Source of the DNA: Mesorhizobium sp.
GTDB taxonomy: Bacteria > Pseudomonadota > Alphaproteobacteria > Rhizobiales > Rhizobiaceae
DNA length: 64,000 nt
Assembly (NCBI RefSeq): GCF_024710845.1
Contig: NZ_JANJTZ010000045.1
Coordinates: 1-64,000, forward strand
Direction: 5' to 3'
Part shown: piece by piece, positions 9,164 to 18,265 of the stretch
Layout: every line of letters starts with the position of its first letter
How positions within the stretch are numbered: the stretch's first letter is position 1
Made by a program: the position numbers and the translations under genes
Notes under the pieces: generated by a model
Database searches by the model: none
What the model was told of the DNA's origin: nothing
Seen by the model: only the letters and a program-made list of their open reading frames with translations

Positions 9164-10236
9164 AGGTCGACCTGTTCGATTTCGACCTGCCGGAGGACCG
9201 CATCGCGCTCCGCCCGGCGGCGCCCCGCGACTCCGCCAAGCTGCTGGTCGTCAGGCCGGGTGAGGCTTTCGCCGATCGCGTCGTCAGCGATCTTCCCGGC
9301 CTTTTGCGTGCCGGAGACGCGCTCGTCTTCAACGACACGAAAGTCATTCCCGCGCAGCTCAGCGGGTTGAGGCGCCGGGGCGAGACGTCCGCGCAGGTCG
9401 ATGCCACGCTGCACATGCGTGTCGGGCCGGACAGCTGGCGCGCATTCCTGCGTCCCGCCAAGCGCGTCGCGGTGGGCGATCGCATCGCTTTCGGCCACAC
9501 AGAAAACATCTGCCTGATGGGTGCGCTCGACGCGACCGTGGAGGAAAAGGGCGAGGGCGGCGAGGCGCTGTTGCGCTTCGACTTCTCCGGCGCGACGTTG
9601 GACGAGGCGCTGCATACGGTCGGCCATATCCCGCTGCCACCCTATATCGCGTCGAAGCGTCCGGACGACGAGCGCGACCGGATCGACTACCAGACCGTCT
9701 ATGCCGACGAGGAAGGCGCGGTCGCAGCACCTACGGCCGGACTGCATTTCACGCCGGAGCTCTTCGCGGCGCTCGATGCGGCCGGAATCGAGCGGCATTT
9801 CGTGACGCTGCATGTCGGCGCGGGTACGTTCCTGCCGGTCAAGGCCGACGACACCGCCGATCACAAGATGCATGCCGAGACCGGCACGATCTCGGCGACG
9901 ACGGCTTCAGCGCTGAACGCAGTCAGGGCGCGGGGAGGGCGCATCGTCGCCGTCGGCACGACGTCGCTCAGGCTGATGGAGAGCGCCGCGAGCGAGGACG
10001 GGACGTTGTCTGCCTGGACCGGACCGACCGACATCTTCATCACGCCGGGCTATCGTTTCCGCTTCGTCGACGTGCTGATGACCAACTTCCACCTGCCGCG
10101 CTCGACGCTGTTCATGCTCGTATCCGCTTTTTGCGGGCTGGAGACGATGCGGGCGGCGTATGCGCATGCGATCGCGAGCGGGTATCGGTTCTATTCGTAT
10201 GGTGACGCGAGCCTGTTATTCAGGGCGAAGCAATGA
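9160..10236 (+). CDS. queA: tRNA preQ1 ribosyltransferase-isomerase QueA
   Basis: A 358-residue enzyme that transfers and isomerises the ribosyl part of S-adenosylmethionine onto preQ1 in tRNA, giving epoxyqueuosine. Signature segments include the N-terminal [29 protein letters not shown], the YQTVYA-x4[13 protein letters not shown] block, and [13 protein letters not shown]. Length matches the family. The gene overlaps the upstream exported-protein gene by 4 bp and the downstream tgt gene by 4 bp, so both queuosine enzymes are translationally coupled. Confidence 0.97.
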   Translation: MKVDLFDFDLPEDRIALRPAAPRDSAKLLVVRPGEAFADRVVSDLPGLLRAGDALVFNDTKVIPAQLSGLRRRGETSAQVDATLHMRVGPDSWRAFLRPAKRVAVGDRIAFGHTENICLMGALDATVEEKGEGGEALLRFDFSGATLDEALHTVGHIPLPPYIASKRPDDERDRIDYQTVYADEEGAVAAPTAGLHFTPELFAALDAAGIERHFVTLHVGAGTFLPVKADDTADHKMHAETGTISATTASALNAVRARGGRIVAVGTTSLRLMESAASEDGTLSAWTGPTDIFITPGYRFRFVDVLMTNFHLPRSTLFMLVSAFCGLETMRAAYAHAIASGYRFYSYGDASLLFRAKQ

Positions 10237-11363
10237 CGCCAACCTTCCAGTTCACCCTTCACGCCACCGACGGGGCGGCGCGCAACGGCGAGATTTCCAT
10301 GCCGCGCGGCACGATCGTGACGCCGGCCTTCATGCCGGTCGGCACCGGCGGAACGGTGAAGGCGATGTATATGGACCAGGTGCGCGGCGCCGGCGCCGAC
10401 ATCATCCTGGGCAATACCTATCACCTGATGCTGCGTCCCGGCGCCGAGCGGGTGGCGCGGCTCGGCGGGCTGCACGAGTTTGCGCGCTGGCCGTGGCCGA
10501 TCCTGACCGATTCGGGCGGTTTCCAGGTCATGTCGCTGTCGAAGCTGCGCAAGCTGACCGAGGACGGCGTCACCTTCCGCTCGCATATCGACGGCTCGCC
10601 CTGGCACATGACGCCGGAGCGCTCGATCGAAATACAGGGGTTGCTCGATTCCGACATCCAGATGCAGCTCGACGAATGCGTGGCACTGCCGGCTATGCGC
10701 AAGGAGATCGAGCGGGCGATGGAACTGTCGCTGCGCTGGGCCGAGCGCTGCAGGGCGGCCTTCGGCGACCAGCCCGGCAAGGCGATGTTCGGCATCGTCC
10801 AGGGCGGCGACGATGCCGACCTGCGCGTCCGCTCGGCGCAGGCGCTGAGGGCGCTGGAGCTGAAGGGCTATGCCGTCGGCGGGCTGGCGGTGGGCGAGCC
10901 GCAGGCGGTGATGCTCAAGATGCTGGAGGCGACCTGCCCGGAGCTTCCGGCCGAGAAGCCACGCTACCTGATGGGCGTCGGCACGCCCGATGACATCGTC
11001 AAGTCGGTGGCGCGCGGGATCGACATGTTCGACTGCGTGATGCCGACGCGCGCCGGTCGCCATGGCCTTGCCTATACGCGCCGCGGCAAGATCAACCTCC
11101 GCAACGCCCGCCACGCCGACGACCCGCGGCCGCTCGACGAGGAGAGCGACTGTCCGGCCGCGCGCGACTACAGCCGCGCCTATATCCACCACCTGATCCG
11201 CTCGGGCGAGGCGCTGGGCGGCATGCTGCTCACCTGGAACAATATTTCCTACTATCAGGACCTGATGCGCGGGTTGCGCGCGGCCATCCGCGAACAGCGC
11301 TTCGTCGACCATGCGGCGCAAGTGACGGAAGGCTGGGCGAGGGGCGATATTCCGCCCGTCTGA
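10233..11363 (+). CDS. tgt: queuine/preQ1 tRNA-guanine transglycosylase
   Basis: A 376-residue base-exchange enzyme that replaces guanine-34 with preQ1 in GUN-anticodon tRNAs. The catalytic LTDSGGFQV and FDCVMPTR segments are intact. The usual zinc motif CxCxxC is altered: the sequence here is [17 protein letters not shown], which keeps one cysteine of three plus the histidine. This suggests weak or absent structural zinc. It begins inside the queA stop (ATGA overlap), completing the queuosine pair. Otherwise full length. Confidence 0.96.
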   Translation: MTPTFQFTLHATDGAARNGEISMPRGTIVTPAFMPVGTGGTVKAMYMDQVRGAGADIILGNTYHLMLRPGAERVARLGGLHEFARWPWPILTDSGGFQVMSLSKLRKLTEDGVTFRSHIDGSPWHMTPERSIEIQGLLDSDIQMQLDECVALPAMRKEIERAMELSLRWAERCRAAFGDQPGKAMFGIVQGGDDADLRVRSAQALRALELKGYAVGGLAVGEPQAVMLKMLEATCPELPAEKPRYLMGVGTPDDIVKSVARGIDMFDCVMPTRAGRHGLAYTRRGKINLRNARHADDPRPLDEESDCPAARDYSRAYIHHLIRSGEALGGMLLTWNNISYYQDLMRGLRAAIREQRFVDHAAQVTEGWARGDIPPV

Positions 11364-11441
11364 ATTCGTGCGCCGTGACGGAAACTTCCGGACCGCAATC
11401 ATCGTATCTGCGGCGGTGTCCCTCTCTCGCGAAGGCTTCGG

Positions 11442-11849
11442 ATGAGATATGTTGCCGCCTATGTGATTGCTCTTGCGATCTTTCTCGTTCTCGACGCGCT
11501 GTGGCTGGGCCTTGTCGCCCGCGGCTTCTACATGTCTCGGATCGGCGACCTGATCCTCGACCAGCCGCGCTGGGGCGTGGCGGCCGTGTTCTACGCGCTC
11601 TACGTGGTCGGCCTGGTCTATTTCGCCGTCTCGACCGGGCTCGACCCGGCGCGTCCGGCCGTCGCGGCGCTCAACGGCGCGCTGTTCGGCTTCTTCGCCT
11701 ACCTCACCTACAATGCCACCAACCTGTCCACGCTGAAGGGCTACAGCGCGCTGGTCGCGGCGGTCGATACGACATGGGGCACGATCATGGGCGCCGCCGT
11801 CGCCGGTCTGACGGTTATCGCGCTCGGGCTGCTCAGGATGGCGGACTGA
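11442..11849 (+). CDS. DUF2177 family membrane protein
   Basis: A 135-residue protein with four predicted membrane helices. The opening with DALWLGLVARGFY, the middle NGALFGFFAYLTYNATNLST and the final DTTWGTIMGA are the conserved blocks of DUF2177. The biochemical role of the family is unknown. It sits 78 bp after tgt. Its stop codon (11847-11849) abuts the stop of the convergent DUF4864 gene, leaving no spacer between the two. Confidence 0.85.
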   Translation: MRYVAAYVIALAIFLVLDALWLGLVARGFYMSRIGDLILDQPRWGVAAVFYALYVVGLVYFAVSTGLDPARPAVAALNGALFGFFAYLTYNATNLSTLKGYSALVAAVDTTWGTIMGAAVAGLTVIALGLLRMAD

Positions 11850-12263
11850 TCAGATGGTGAGCGCGTTCGAGGCGCGCAGGCTGCATCCGGTGATCTTGTG
11901 CGTTCCGTCGGGCTGCAGCTCGAGCGTGTAGACGGCTTCATAATCCTTGCCGTCGGGTCCGACGATCAGGACCTGCTGGACGATCGAAGTCGGGCCCGTT
12001 TCCTCGACCTTGCCGAAGGCATAGGTCTTGGGCCGACGCACCGGCGCGTAGCCGTTGGTCACCATGCCCATGAAGGCTTCGACCGTCGGGAAGATGCGCT
12101 TGATGTTGGGCGCGGCGAAGCTGTAGGCGGCAGCGCCGTCGTCGGCGAGGAACGCCTTCAGCTGCCCGTCGATTGCCGACTGGCCAGAGCGGATCTCGGC
12201 CTCACCGCCGAAGGCGGGCAGCGCGAGCGTGGCGGAAAGGATGGCGGCAAGCAGGATGCGCAT
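11850..12263 (-). CDS. DUF4864 domain exported protein
   Basis: A 137-residue protein with a signal peptide (MRILLAAILSATLALPAFGG, cleavage about residue 19-20). The mature domain runs from IRSGQSAIDGQLKAFLADDG through FPTVEAFMGMV and YEAVYTLELQPDG, the arrangement of the DUF4864 family, which has a cone-like NTF2-type fold in related proteins; function unknown. It is convergent with the DUF2177 gene, with directly adjoining stop codons. The signal-peptide start is preferred over longer in-frame starts. Confidence 0.8.
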   Translation of the reverse strand: MRILLAAILSATLALPAFGGEAEIRSGQSAIDGQLKAFLADDGAAAYSFAAPNIKRIFPTVEAFMGMVTNGYAPVRRPKTYAFGKVEETGPTSIVQQVLIVGPDGKDYEAVYTLELQPDGTHKITGCSLRASNALTI

Positions 12264-12455
12264 GGCGGTGCTCCCTGTCCCGTCGTGACCCACCGACTTC
12301 GCCGCCATGGCGGAGCGCGGCTGCGGGACTCTGAGATGATACGCAGGAAATCGCCGTCCGGTTTCACATCTTGGAAAGGGGACGCGACCTGCTTGCCTTG
12401 AAACCGCGCGTCCTTCCTGCGAGAGTCGGTGCACTCAACAGAAGAGGCGGTCGGA

Positions 12456-12692
12456 ATGCAGGCGCTGTTCGTCCAGGTCAAATGCGATCTCGGCAAATCC
12501 TACGAGGTCGCGGGCGCGATCGCCGACAAGGAGATCGCCTCCGAGATCTATTCCACCGCCGGGCAGTGGGACCTGCTGGTGAAATTCTACATCGAGGACG
12601 GGACCGACATCGGCCACTTCGTCAACGAGCAGGTGCATTCCGTCCCCGGAATCAGGGACACGCTCACCATCATGACCTTCCGCGCATTCTGA
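12456..12692 (+). CDS. stand-alone Lrp/AsnC ligand-binding (RAM) domain protein
   Basis: A 78-residue protein consisting only of the AsnC-type effector-binding domain: MQALFVQVKCDLGKSYEVA, TAGQWDLLVKFYIED and SVPGIRDTLTIMTFRAF. The DNA-binding helix-turn-helix of full Lrp/AsnC regulators is absent. Such stand-alone RAM domains form dimers or decamers and bind amino acids or modulate partners. A slightly longer start at 12429 is possible. It lies 173 bp upstream of the ATP-grasp/alpha-E/transglutaminase/Anbu cluster on the same strand. Confidence 0.88.
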   Translation: MQALFVQVKCDLGKSYEVAGAIADKEIASEIYSTAGQWDLLVKFYIEDGTDIGHFVNEQVHSVPGIRDTLTIMTFRAF

Positions 12693-12865
12693 GCGCGGCG
12701 CGACGCCGCCCGGTTTGCAGTCAGGTGCACGTTCAAGAAACATGCAGCGTGCCGTTGCGCTGTGCAAAATCCGACTTTGGCAGTGCTTTGTGCATCTGAC
12801 GCGCGATTGCGCTTGCATTCCCGCCACTTGCCCGATGAAATGAAGGCATAGGGGAGTAAGACCGA

Positions 12866-14278
12866 TTGGTTGCGTTCGACGAAATGCGCCCCGACGGGTC
12901 GGGGGTTCGGAAGCCGTATGCGGGCTATGAGCAATGGCTTCTGAAGCAGGATCCGGCTCGCCTGACGGAGAAGATGGGCGATGCAGAGCGTGTCTTCCGC
13001 AAGACCGGCATCACCTTCGCCGTCTACGGGCATGAGGATGCTTCGGAGAAGCTGATCCCCTTCGACATCGTTCCGCGCATCCTCTCCGGCCAGGAATGGC
13101 GGCGCCTCACCCAGGGCATCGAGCAGCGTGTGGTCGCCCTCAACGCCTTTCTCGATGACATCTATCACCGCCAGGAAATCCTGAAGGCCGGCCGCATCCC
13201 CAAGCACCTGATCGCCGGCAACGAGGCGTTCCTGCCAGAAATGATCGGGGTCAGGCCGCCCGCCGGCGTCTATACGCACATCATCGGCGTGGACATCGTG
13301 CGCACCGGCGAGAACGAGTTCTTCGTGCTCGAGGACAATGCGCGCACGCCGTCTGGCGTCTCCTACATGCTGGAGAACCGCGAGACGATGATGCAGCTCT
13401 TCCCGGAGCTGTTCCAGCACGTGAAGGTGCGGCCGGTCGAAAACTATCCGCAACTGCTGCGCCAGTCGCTGGCCAACGTGAAGCCGGAGAGCTGCAAGGG
13501 GACGCCGACGATCGCGGTGCTGACGCCGGGCATCTTCAACTCGGCCTATTTCGAGCACGCCTTCCTCGCCGACCAGATGGGCGTCGAACTCGTCGAGGGC
13601 TCCGACCTGCGCGTCGTCGACGGCCATATCGCCATGCGCACGACGCAGGGCTACAAGCCGATCGACGTGCTCTACCGCCGCGTCGACGACGCCTATCTCG
13701 ATCCGCTGACCTTCCGGCCCGATTCGGCGCTGGGCGTGCCGGGCATCATGGACGTCTACCGCGCCGGCAAGATCACCATCGCCAATGCGCCCGGCACCGG
13801 CATCGCCGACGACAAGGCGATCTATTCCTACATGCCGGAGATCATCGAGTTCTACACCGGCCGCAAGGCGATCCTGGGCAATATCCCGACCTGGCGCTGT
13901 TCCGAGCCGGACAGCCTGAAATACGTCCAGGAACACCTGGCCGAACTGGTGGTAAAGGAGGTGCACGGCTCCGGCGGCTACGGCATGCTGGTCGGCCCAA
14001 CGGCGTCCAAGAAGGAGCGCGAGACGTTCGCGGCGAAACTCGCGGCAAAGCCCGGCAACTACATCGCGCAGCCGACGCTGGCGCTTTCGACCTGCCCGAT
14101 CCTGGTCGAAGGCGGTCTTGCGCCCCGGCACGTCGATCTGCGGCCCTACGTTCTGGTCTCCGACAAGATCCAGATCGTGCCCGGGGGCCTGACGCGAGTG
14201 GCGCTGCAGGAGGGCTCGCTGGTTGTGAACTCGTCGCAGGGCGGCGGTACCAAAGACACTTGGGTTCTGGACGACTGA
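12866..14278 (+). CDS. circularly permuted ATP-grasp protein (amidoligase type)
   Basis: A 470-residue member of the DUF404/DUF407 circularly permuted ATP-grasp family, thought to be a COOH-NH2 ligase acting on peptides. Typical segments are ITFAVYGHEDASEKLIPFDI, EFFVLEDNARTPSGVSYMLE and the ATP-site block VVKEVHGSGGYGMLVGPTAS. The TTG start at 12866 has GGGGAG about 11 bases upstream; the internal ATG at 12884 is an alternative. First gene of a four-gene set: the alpha-E gene follows after 2 bp. In known genomes this pair is linked to transglutaminase and Anbu protease genes, as here. Confidence 0.93.
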   Translation: MVAFDEMRPDGSGVRKPYAGYEQWLLKQDPARLTEKMGDAERVFRKTGITFAVYGHEDASEKLIPFDIVPRILSGQEWRRLTQGIEQRVVALNAFLDDIYHRQEILKAGRIPKHLIAGNEAFLPEMIGVRPPAGVYTHIIGVDIVRTGENEFFVLEDNARTPSGVSYMLENRETMMQLFPELFQHVKVRPVENYPQLLRQSLANVKPESCKGTPTIAVLTPGIFNSAYFEHAFLADQMGVELVEGSDLRVVDGHIAMRTTQGYKPIDVLYRRVDDAYLDPLTFRPDSALGVPGIMDVYRAGKITIANAPGTGIADDKAIYSYMPEIIEFYTGRKAILGNIPTWRCSEPDSLKYVQEHLAELVVKEVHGSGGYGMLVGPTASKKERETFAAKLAAKPGNYIAQPTLALSTCPILVEGGLAPRHVDLRPYVLVSDKIQIVPGGLTRVALQEGSLVVNSSQGGGTKDTWVLDD

Positions 14279-14280
14279 GC

Positions 14281-15219
14281 ATGCTTGGACGGAACGCCAA
14301 CGGCCTCTACTGGATGAACCGCTACATCGAGCGGGCGGAGAACATGGCGCGGCTGGTCGATGCCGGGCTGCGCCTCGCGCTGACGCGCACCGCGAGCTCG
14401 ACCGACGAATGGACCTCGGTCGTCGTCTCGGCCGGCGTCGAGTTCTCGTTCCTGCAGAAGCACACCGAATTCACGGCCAACACCGTCGCCGACTTCCTGC
14501 TCCGCGATACGTCGAATGCGTCGAGCGTGATGTCGGCGATCGAGACCGCGCGCAACAACGGTCGCATGGTCCGGACGGCACTGACGCGCGAGACCTGGGA
14601 GGCCATCAACGAGGCGTGGATGTCGATGACGCGGCTGCTGAAAGCGCCGATCGACGAGCGCGACCTGCCACGCATCCTCGACCAGATCAAGCGCGAGACC
14701 GCCTTCATCCGCGGCTCGTTCTACGGCACCATGCTGCGCAACGAGATCTTCGACTTCAGCCAGATCGGCACCTTCATCGAGCGCGCCGACAACACGGCCC
14801 GCATCCTCGACGTGAAATACTACGTCTTGCTTCCGTCGGTGTCGTGGGTGGGCTCTTCGCTCGACAACTACCAGTGGGAATCGATCCTTCGCTCGGTCGC
14901 CGCGCACCGCTCGTACCGCTGGGTCTACGAGGCGGAATACAAGCCGACCAACATCGCCGACTTCCTCATCCTGAACAGCCGCATGCCGCGCTCGCTCGCC
15001 TTCTGCTACCGTAACATTGCCGAGAGCCTCGGCTATCTGGCGACGGAATACGGCGGTCGGTTCGGTTGCCACGACACCGTCGAGACCACGCTCGCCAAAC
15101 TGCGGGTCGGCTCGATCAAGGACATTTTCGACCGCGGCCTGCACGAGTTCCTTGTCGAGTTCATCGGCGACAACAACCGTCTCGGCGCCCAGATCGCCGA
15201 GGAATACCGGTTCAACTGA
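14281..15219 (+). CDS. alpha-E domain protein (DUF403)
   Basis: A 312-residue mostly helical protein. The start MLGRNANGLYWMNRYIERAE and AENMARLVDAGLRL are the hallmark of alpha-E (DUF403) proteins. Later blocks include FGT-type segment RGSFYGTMLRNEIFDFSQIG and a repeated ERADNTARILDVKYY. The family has no proven activity but is nearly always encoded next to the circularly permuted ATP-grasp ligase and is predicted to work with it on a peptide substrate. The start used gives the conserved N-terminus and follows the ATP-grasp stop by 2 bp. Confidence 0.92.
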   Translation: MLGRNANGLYWMNRYIERAENMARLVDAGLRLALTRTASSTDEWTSVVVSAGVEFSFLQKHTEFTANTVADFLLRDTSNASSVMSAIETARNNGRMVRTALTRETWEAINEAWMSMTRLLKAPIDERDLPRILDQIKRETAFIRGSFYGTMLRNEIFDFSQIGTFIERADNTARILDVKYYVLLPSVSWVGSSLDNYQWESILRSVAAHRSYRWVYEAEYKPTNIADFLILNSRMPRSLAFCYRNIAESLGYLATEYGGRFGCHDTVETTLAKLRVGSIKDIFDRGLHEFLVEFIGDNNRLGAQIAEEYRFN

Positions 15220-15229
15220 CATTGCCACC

Positions 15230-16018
15230 ATGCGACTGAAGATCCTCCACCGGACCGATTACGGCTACGACGCGCCGCTGAGCTACGGACTGCAGCGGCT
15301 GCGGCTGACGCCGCAGAGCGGGCGAACCCAGACGGTCATCTCCTGGGAGATCAAGGTCGAAGGCGCGCGCGAAGAACTTCGCTATATCGACTGCTTCGGC
15401 AACGAAACGAGACTTCTCTCGATCGAGGGAGACCCGCGCAGCATCGCCATCACCGCGTCGGGCGAGGTGGATACGATCGACACGGCAGGCGTGACAGGGC
15501 CGCATCGCGGCTTTGCGCCGATGTGGCTATTCGAGGCGGAGACGCCGCTGACCGCGGCAGGCAAGAAGGTCGCGGCGCTCGCCAAGGGCATGGGCGAGGG
15601 CGACGATCTGGAGCGGCTGCACCGTCTCAAGGACCAAATCGCCGACCGCGTCGAGTACAAGACTGGCGCGACGACCTCCGCCACCACCGCCGAGGACGCC
15701 CTCGCCATCGGCGCGGGCGTCTGCCAGGACCATACGCACATATTCATCTCGGCGGCCCGCATGTGCGGCTTCCCCGCCCGCTATATAAGCGGCTATCTGA
15801 TGAAGGCGGGTGAACAGGCGGCGAGCCATGCCTGGGCCGAAGCCCATGTCGCCGGCCTCGGTTGGGTCGGCTTCGACCCCTCGAACCGCATGTCGCCGGA
15901 CGAGACCTACGTCACCCTCGCCACCGGGCGGGATTATCGCGATACCGCGCCCGTATCGGGAATTCGGTTGGGACAGGCACTGGAAACGCTTGCGGTTCAC
16001 ATTACGGTCGAGCAGTAA
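15230..16018 (+). CDS. transglutaminase-like cysteine protease
   Basis: A 262-residue protein with an N-terminal beta domain starting MRLKILHRTDYGYDAPLSYG (the transglutaminase-associated N-terminal region) and a C-terminal transglutaminase core. The catalytic triad is visible: Cys in GAGVCQDHTHIFI, His in SHAWAEAHV and Asp in VGFDPSN. In this gene neighbourhood such proteins are predicted to act as peptidases that process or reverse peptide linkages made by the ATP-grasp enzyme. It starts 10 bp after the alpha-E gene. No signal peptide, so cytoplasmic. Confidence 0.92.
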   Translation: MRLKILHRTDYGYDAPLSYGLQRLRLTPQSGRTQTVISWEIKVEGAREELRYIDCFGNETRLLSIEGDPRSIAITASGEVDTIDTAGVTGPHRGFAPMWLFEAETPLTAAGKKVAALAKGMGEGDDLERLHRLKDQIADRVEYKTGATTSATTAEDALAIGAGVCQDHTHIFISAARMCGFPARYISGYLMKAGEQAASHAWAEAHVAGLGWVGFDPSNRMSPDETYVTLATGRDYRDTAPVSGIRLGQALETLAVHITVEQ

Positions 16019-16048
16019 TCCCCGACCCATCCGCTGCGGATCGATTCC

Positions 16049-16783
16049 ATGACTTATTGTGTCGGCCTGAAGATAGATCGCGGGCTCGTGTTCATGTCGG
16101 ACACGCGCACGAACGCCGGCGTCGACAACATTTCGACCTTCCGCAAGATGCGTGTCTGGTCGGAGCCCGACGAACGCGTCATAGTGCTCTTGTCAGCCGG
16201 CAATCTCGCCACCACCCAGGCCGTGGTCAGCCTTCTCGACGAGCGCACCAAAGCGGTGGGCGACAGGGTCCCGACACTGCTGGAGACGCCGTCGATGTTC
16301 CGGACGGCGCAGATCGTCGGCAATGTCGTGCGCGACGTGATCAACGGAACGGCGTTGGAGGGACAGAAGGCCGAGACGTCCTTCAACGCCTCCTTCATCC
16401 TCGGCGGCCAGATCAAGGGCAGCGAGCCCCGCCTGTTCATGATCTATCCGGAAGGCAATTTCATCGAGGCCGGCGGCGACACGCCCTTCTTCCAGATTGG
16501 CGAGTACAAGTATGGCCGGCCGATCATCGTGCGCGCCTATGACCCGACGATGAGCTTCGAGGAGGCGGCCAAGCTGCTCATGGTCTCCTTCGACTCGACC
16601 TTGAAGTCGAACCTGTCGGTCGGCCTGCCGCTCGACATGCTGTTCTACGAGAAGGATTCGCTGCGGGTGTCGTTCCAGAAGCGTATCACCGGCGACGATC
16701 CCTACTACCGCACCGTGTCCGCCGGCTGGTCGAGCGCGCTCAAGGCCGCATTCAAGGACCTGCCCGACTTTCCGATGAGCTGA
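16049..16783 (+). CDS. Anbu-type proteasome-like protease
   Basis: A 244-residue Ntn-hydrolase related to proteasome beta subunits and HslV. The N-terminus MTYCVGLKIDRGLVFMSDTR has Thr2, which becomes the catalytic nucleophile after removal of Met, and the conserved SDTRTNAG loop; Lys in FRKMRVW is the expected Lys partner. Length and context match Anbu (ancestral beta subunit). Anbu assembles into a helical or ring-like oligomer and its substrates are not known. It is the last of the four-gene amidoligase/transglutaminase cluster, 30 bp after the transglutaminase gene. Confidence 0.92.
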   Translation: MTYCVGLKIDRGLVFMSDTRTNAGVDNISTFRKMRVWSEPDERVIVLLSAGNLATTQAVVSLLDERTKAVGDRVPTLLETPSMFRTAQIVGNVVRDVINGTALEGQKAETSFNASFILGGQIKGSEPRLFMIYPEGNFIEAGGDTPFFQIGEYKYGRPIIVRAYDPTMSFEEAAKLLMVSFDSTLKSNLSVGLPLDMLFYEKDSLRVSFQKRITGDDPYYRTVSAGWSSALKAAFKDLPDFPMS

Positions 16784-16787
16784 CGCG

Positions 16788-18203
16788 ATGCGGGACAGCG
16801 AGTTCCGCGAATGGTCTGCGCGCGCCGCCGAGTGGGGCGCCGAATACCGTGCCCGGTTGCGCGACCTGCCGGTCAGGGCGCAGACGAAGCCCGGAGACAT
16901 CGCCGCGCAGCTCGAAGCGAGCGCGCCGGAGGCCGGCGAGCCGATGGACGCGATCTTCGCCGATTTCGAGCGCATCGTCGTGCCGGGCATGACGCATTGG
17001 CAGCATCCGCGCTTCTTCGCCTATTTCCCTGCCAATGCCGCGCCAGCCTCCGTCGTTGCCGAATACCTCGTCTCCGCCATGGCGGCGCAATGCATGCTCT
17101 GGCAGACCTCGCCGGCCGCCACCGAGATGGAGACCCGCGTCGTCGACTGGCTGCGCCAGGCGCTCGGCCTGCCTGACCGCTTCACCGGCGTGATCCAGGA
17201 TTCCGCGTCGTCGGCCACGCTCAACGCCGTGCTGGTGATGCGCGAGCGGGCGCTGAACTGGAAGGGCAATATCCACGGGCTGTCGGGTCAGCCGAAGCTG
17301 CGGATCTACTGTTCCGGGGAGGTGCACACCTCAGTCGATCGCGCGATCTGGGTATCGGGTATCGGCCAGGACAATCTGGTACGCATACCCGTCCAGGGGC
17401 CGAACCGCGCGATGGACCTCGGCGCGCTCGAAGCGGCGATCGGTCGGGATATTGACGCTGGCTTCCTGCCGGCCGGCATCATCGCATCGGTCGGTGGCAC
17501 CAGCGTCGGCGGCACGGACGATGTGGCAGGTGTCGTCGAGATTGCTCGGCAGCACAACCTTTACGTCCATGTCGACGCGGCCTGGGCGGGGTCGGCCATG
17601 ATCTGCCCGGAGTTCCGACATTACTGGCAGGGCGTCGACGGGGCCGATTCGATCGTCTTCAATCCGCACAAATGGCTGGGCGCGCAGTTCGACTGTTCGG
17701 TCCAGTTCATTGCCAACCCGGACGAACTGGTGCGCACGCTCGCCATCCAGCCGGAATACCTGAAGACCCATGGCGCCGACGGTATGATCAACTACTCGGA
17801 ATGGTCGGTGCCGCTCGGCCGCCGCTTCCGTGCGCTGAAGCTCTGGTTCCTGCTGCGCGCCTACGGGCTCGAACATCTTCGCCAGATGATCCGCAACCAT
17901 GTCGCATGGTCGCGCAAGGTGGCGGAGCGGCTGGCGGCAGAGCCCGGCTTCGAGATCGTCACGCCGCCGATGCTGTCGCTGTTCACGTTCCGGCATATGG
18001 CGGCGCCCGACGGCCATCTCGACGCGCATAATTACGAGCTTCTTCGCCGCATCAATGACGACGGGCGCATCTACCTGACGCAGACGAAGGTCGACGGCAA
18101 GATTGCGATCCGCTTCCAGGCCGGCCAGTTCGACATGCGCGAGGAGGATGCGGACATGGCTGTGGACGTCATTCTTGAGATCGCCCGAAACATCTCGGCC
18201 TGA
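16788..18203 (+). CDS. PLP-dependent amino acid decarboxylase (group II)
   Basis: A 471-residue pyridoxal-phosphate enzyme of the aromatic amino acid/tyrosine decarboxylase group. The cofactor lysine is Lys295 in IVFNPHKWLGAQ, and the HVDAAWAGSAMICPE block binds the PLP ring. The N-terminal substrate-site region FFAYFPANAAPASVVAEYL resembles DOPA/tryptophan decarboxylases. Substrate (tyrosine, tryptophan, DOPA or phenylalanine) cannot be settled by eye. It starts 4 bp after the Anbu gene, so it may be read through from it, though no functional link is evident. Confidence 0.9.
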   Translation: MRDSEFREWSARAAEWGAEYRARLRDLPVRAQTKPGDIAAQLEASAPEAGEPMDAIFADFERIVVPGMTHWQHPRFFAYFPANAAPASVVAEYLVSAMAAQCMLWQTSPAATEMETRVVDWLRQALGLPDRFTGVIQDSASSATLNAVLVMRERALNWKGNIHGLSGQPKLRIYCSGEVHTSVDRAIWVSGIGQDNLVRIPVQGPNRAMDLGALEAAIGRDIDAGFLPAGIIASVGGTSVGGTDDVAGVVEIARQHNLYVHVDAAWAGSAMICPEFRHYWQGVDGADSIVFNPHKWLGAQFDCSVQFIANPDELVRTLAIQPEYLKTHGADGMINYSEWSVPLGRRFRALKLWFLLRAYGLEHLRQMIRNHVAWSRKVAERLAAEPGFEIVTPPMLSLFTFRHMAAPDGHLDAHNYELLRRINDDGRIYLTQTKVDGKIAIRFQAGQFDMREEDADMAVDVILEIARNISA

Positions 18204-18217
18204 AGACTTTCCGACAC

Positions 18218-18253
18218 TTTCGTTTTCGGCTAGCTTCGCGAAAAACGAAAACG
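18218..18253. promoter_or_regulatory. candidate operator upstream of the GlpR-type regulator
   Basis: A perfect 8 bp inverted repeat, CGTTTTCG (18221-18228) and CGAAAACG (18246-18253), with extra matching T/A runs, lies 12 bp before the GTG start of the DeoR-family gene and just after the decarboxylase stop. DeoR-type repressors bind such A/T-rich TTTCG-like elements and often repress themselves. No binding data can be read from the sequence, so this is a candidate autoregulatory site. Confidence 0.5.
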
Positions 18254-18265
18254 GGAGGACGTGCG

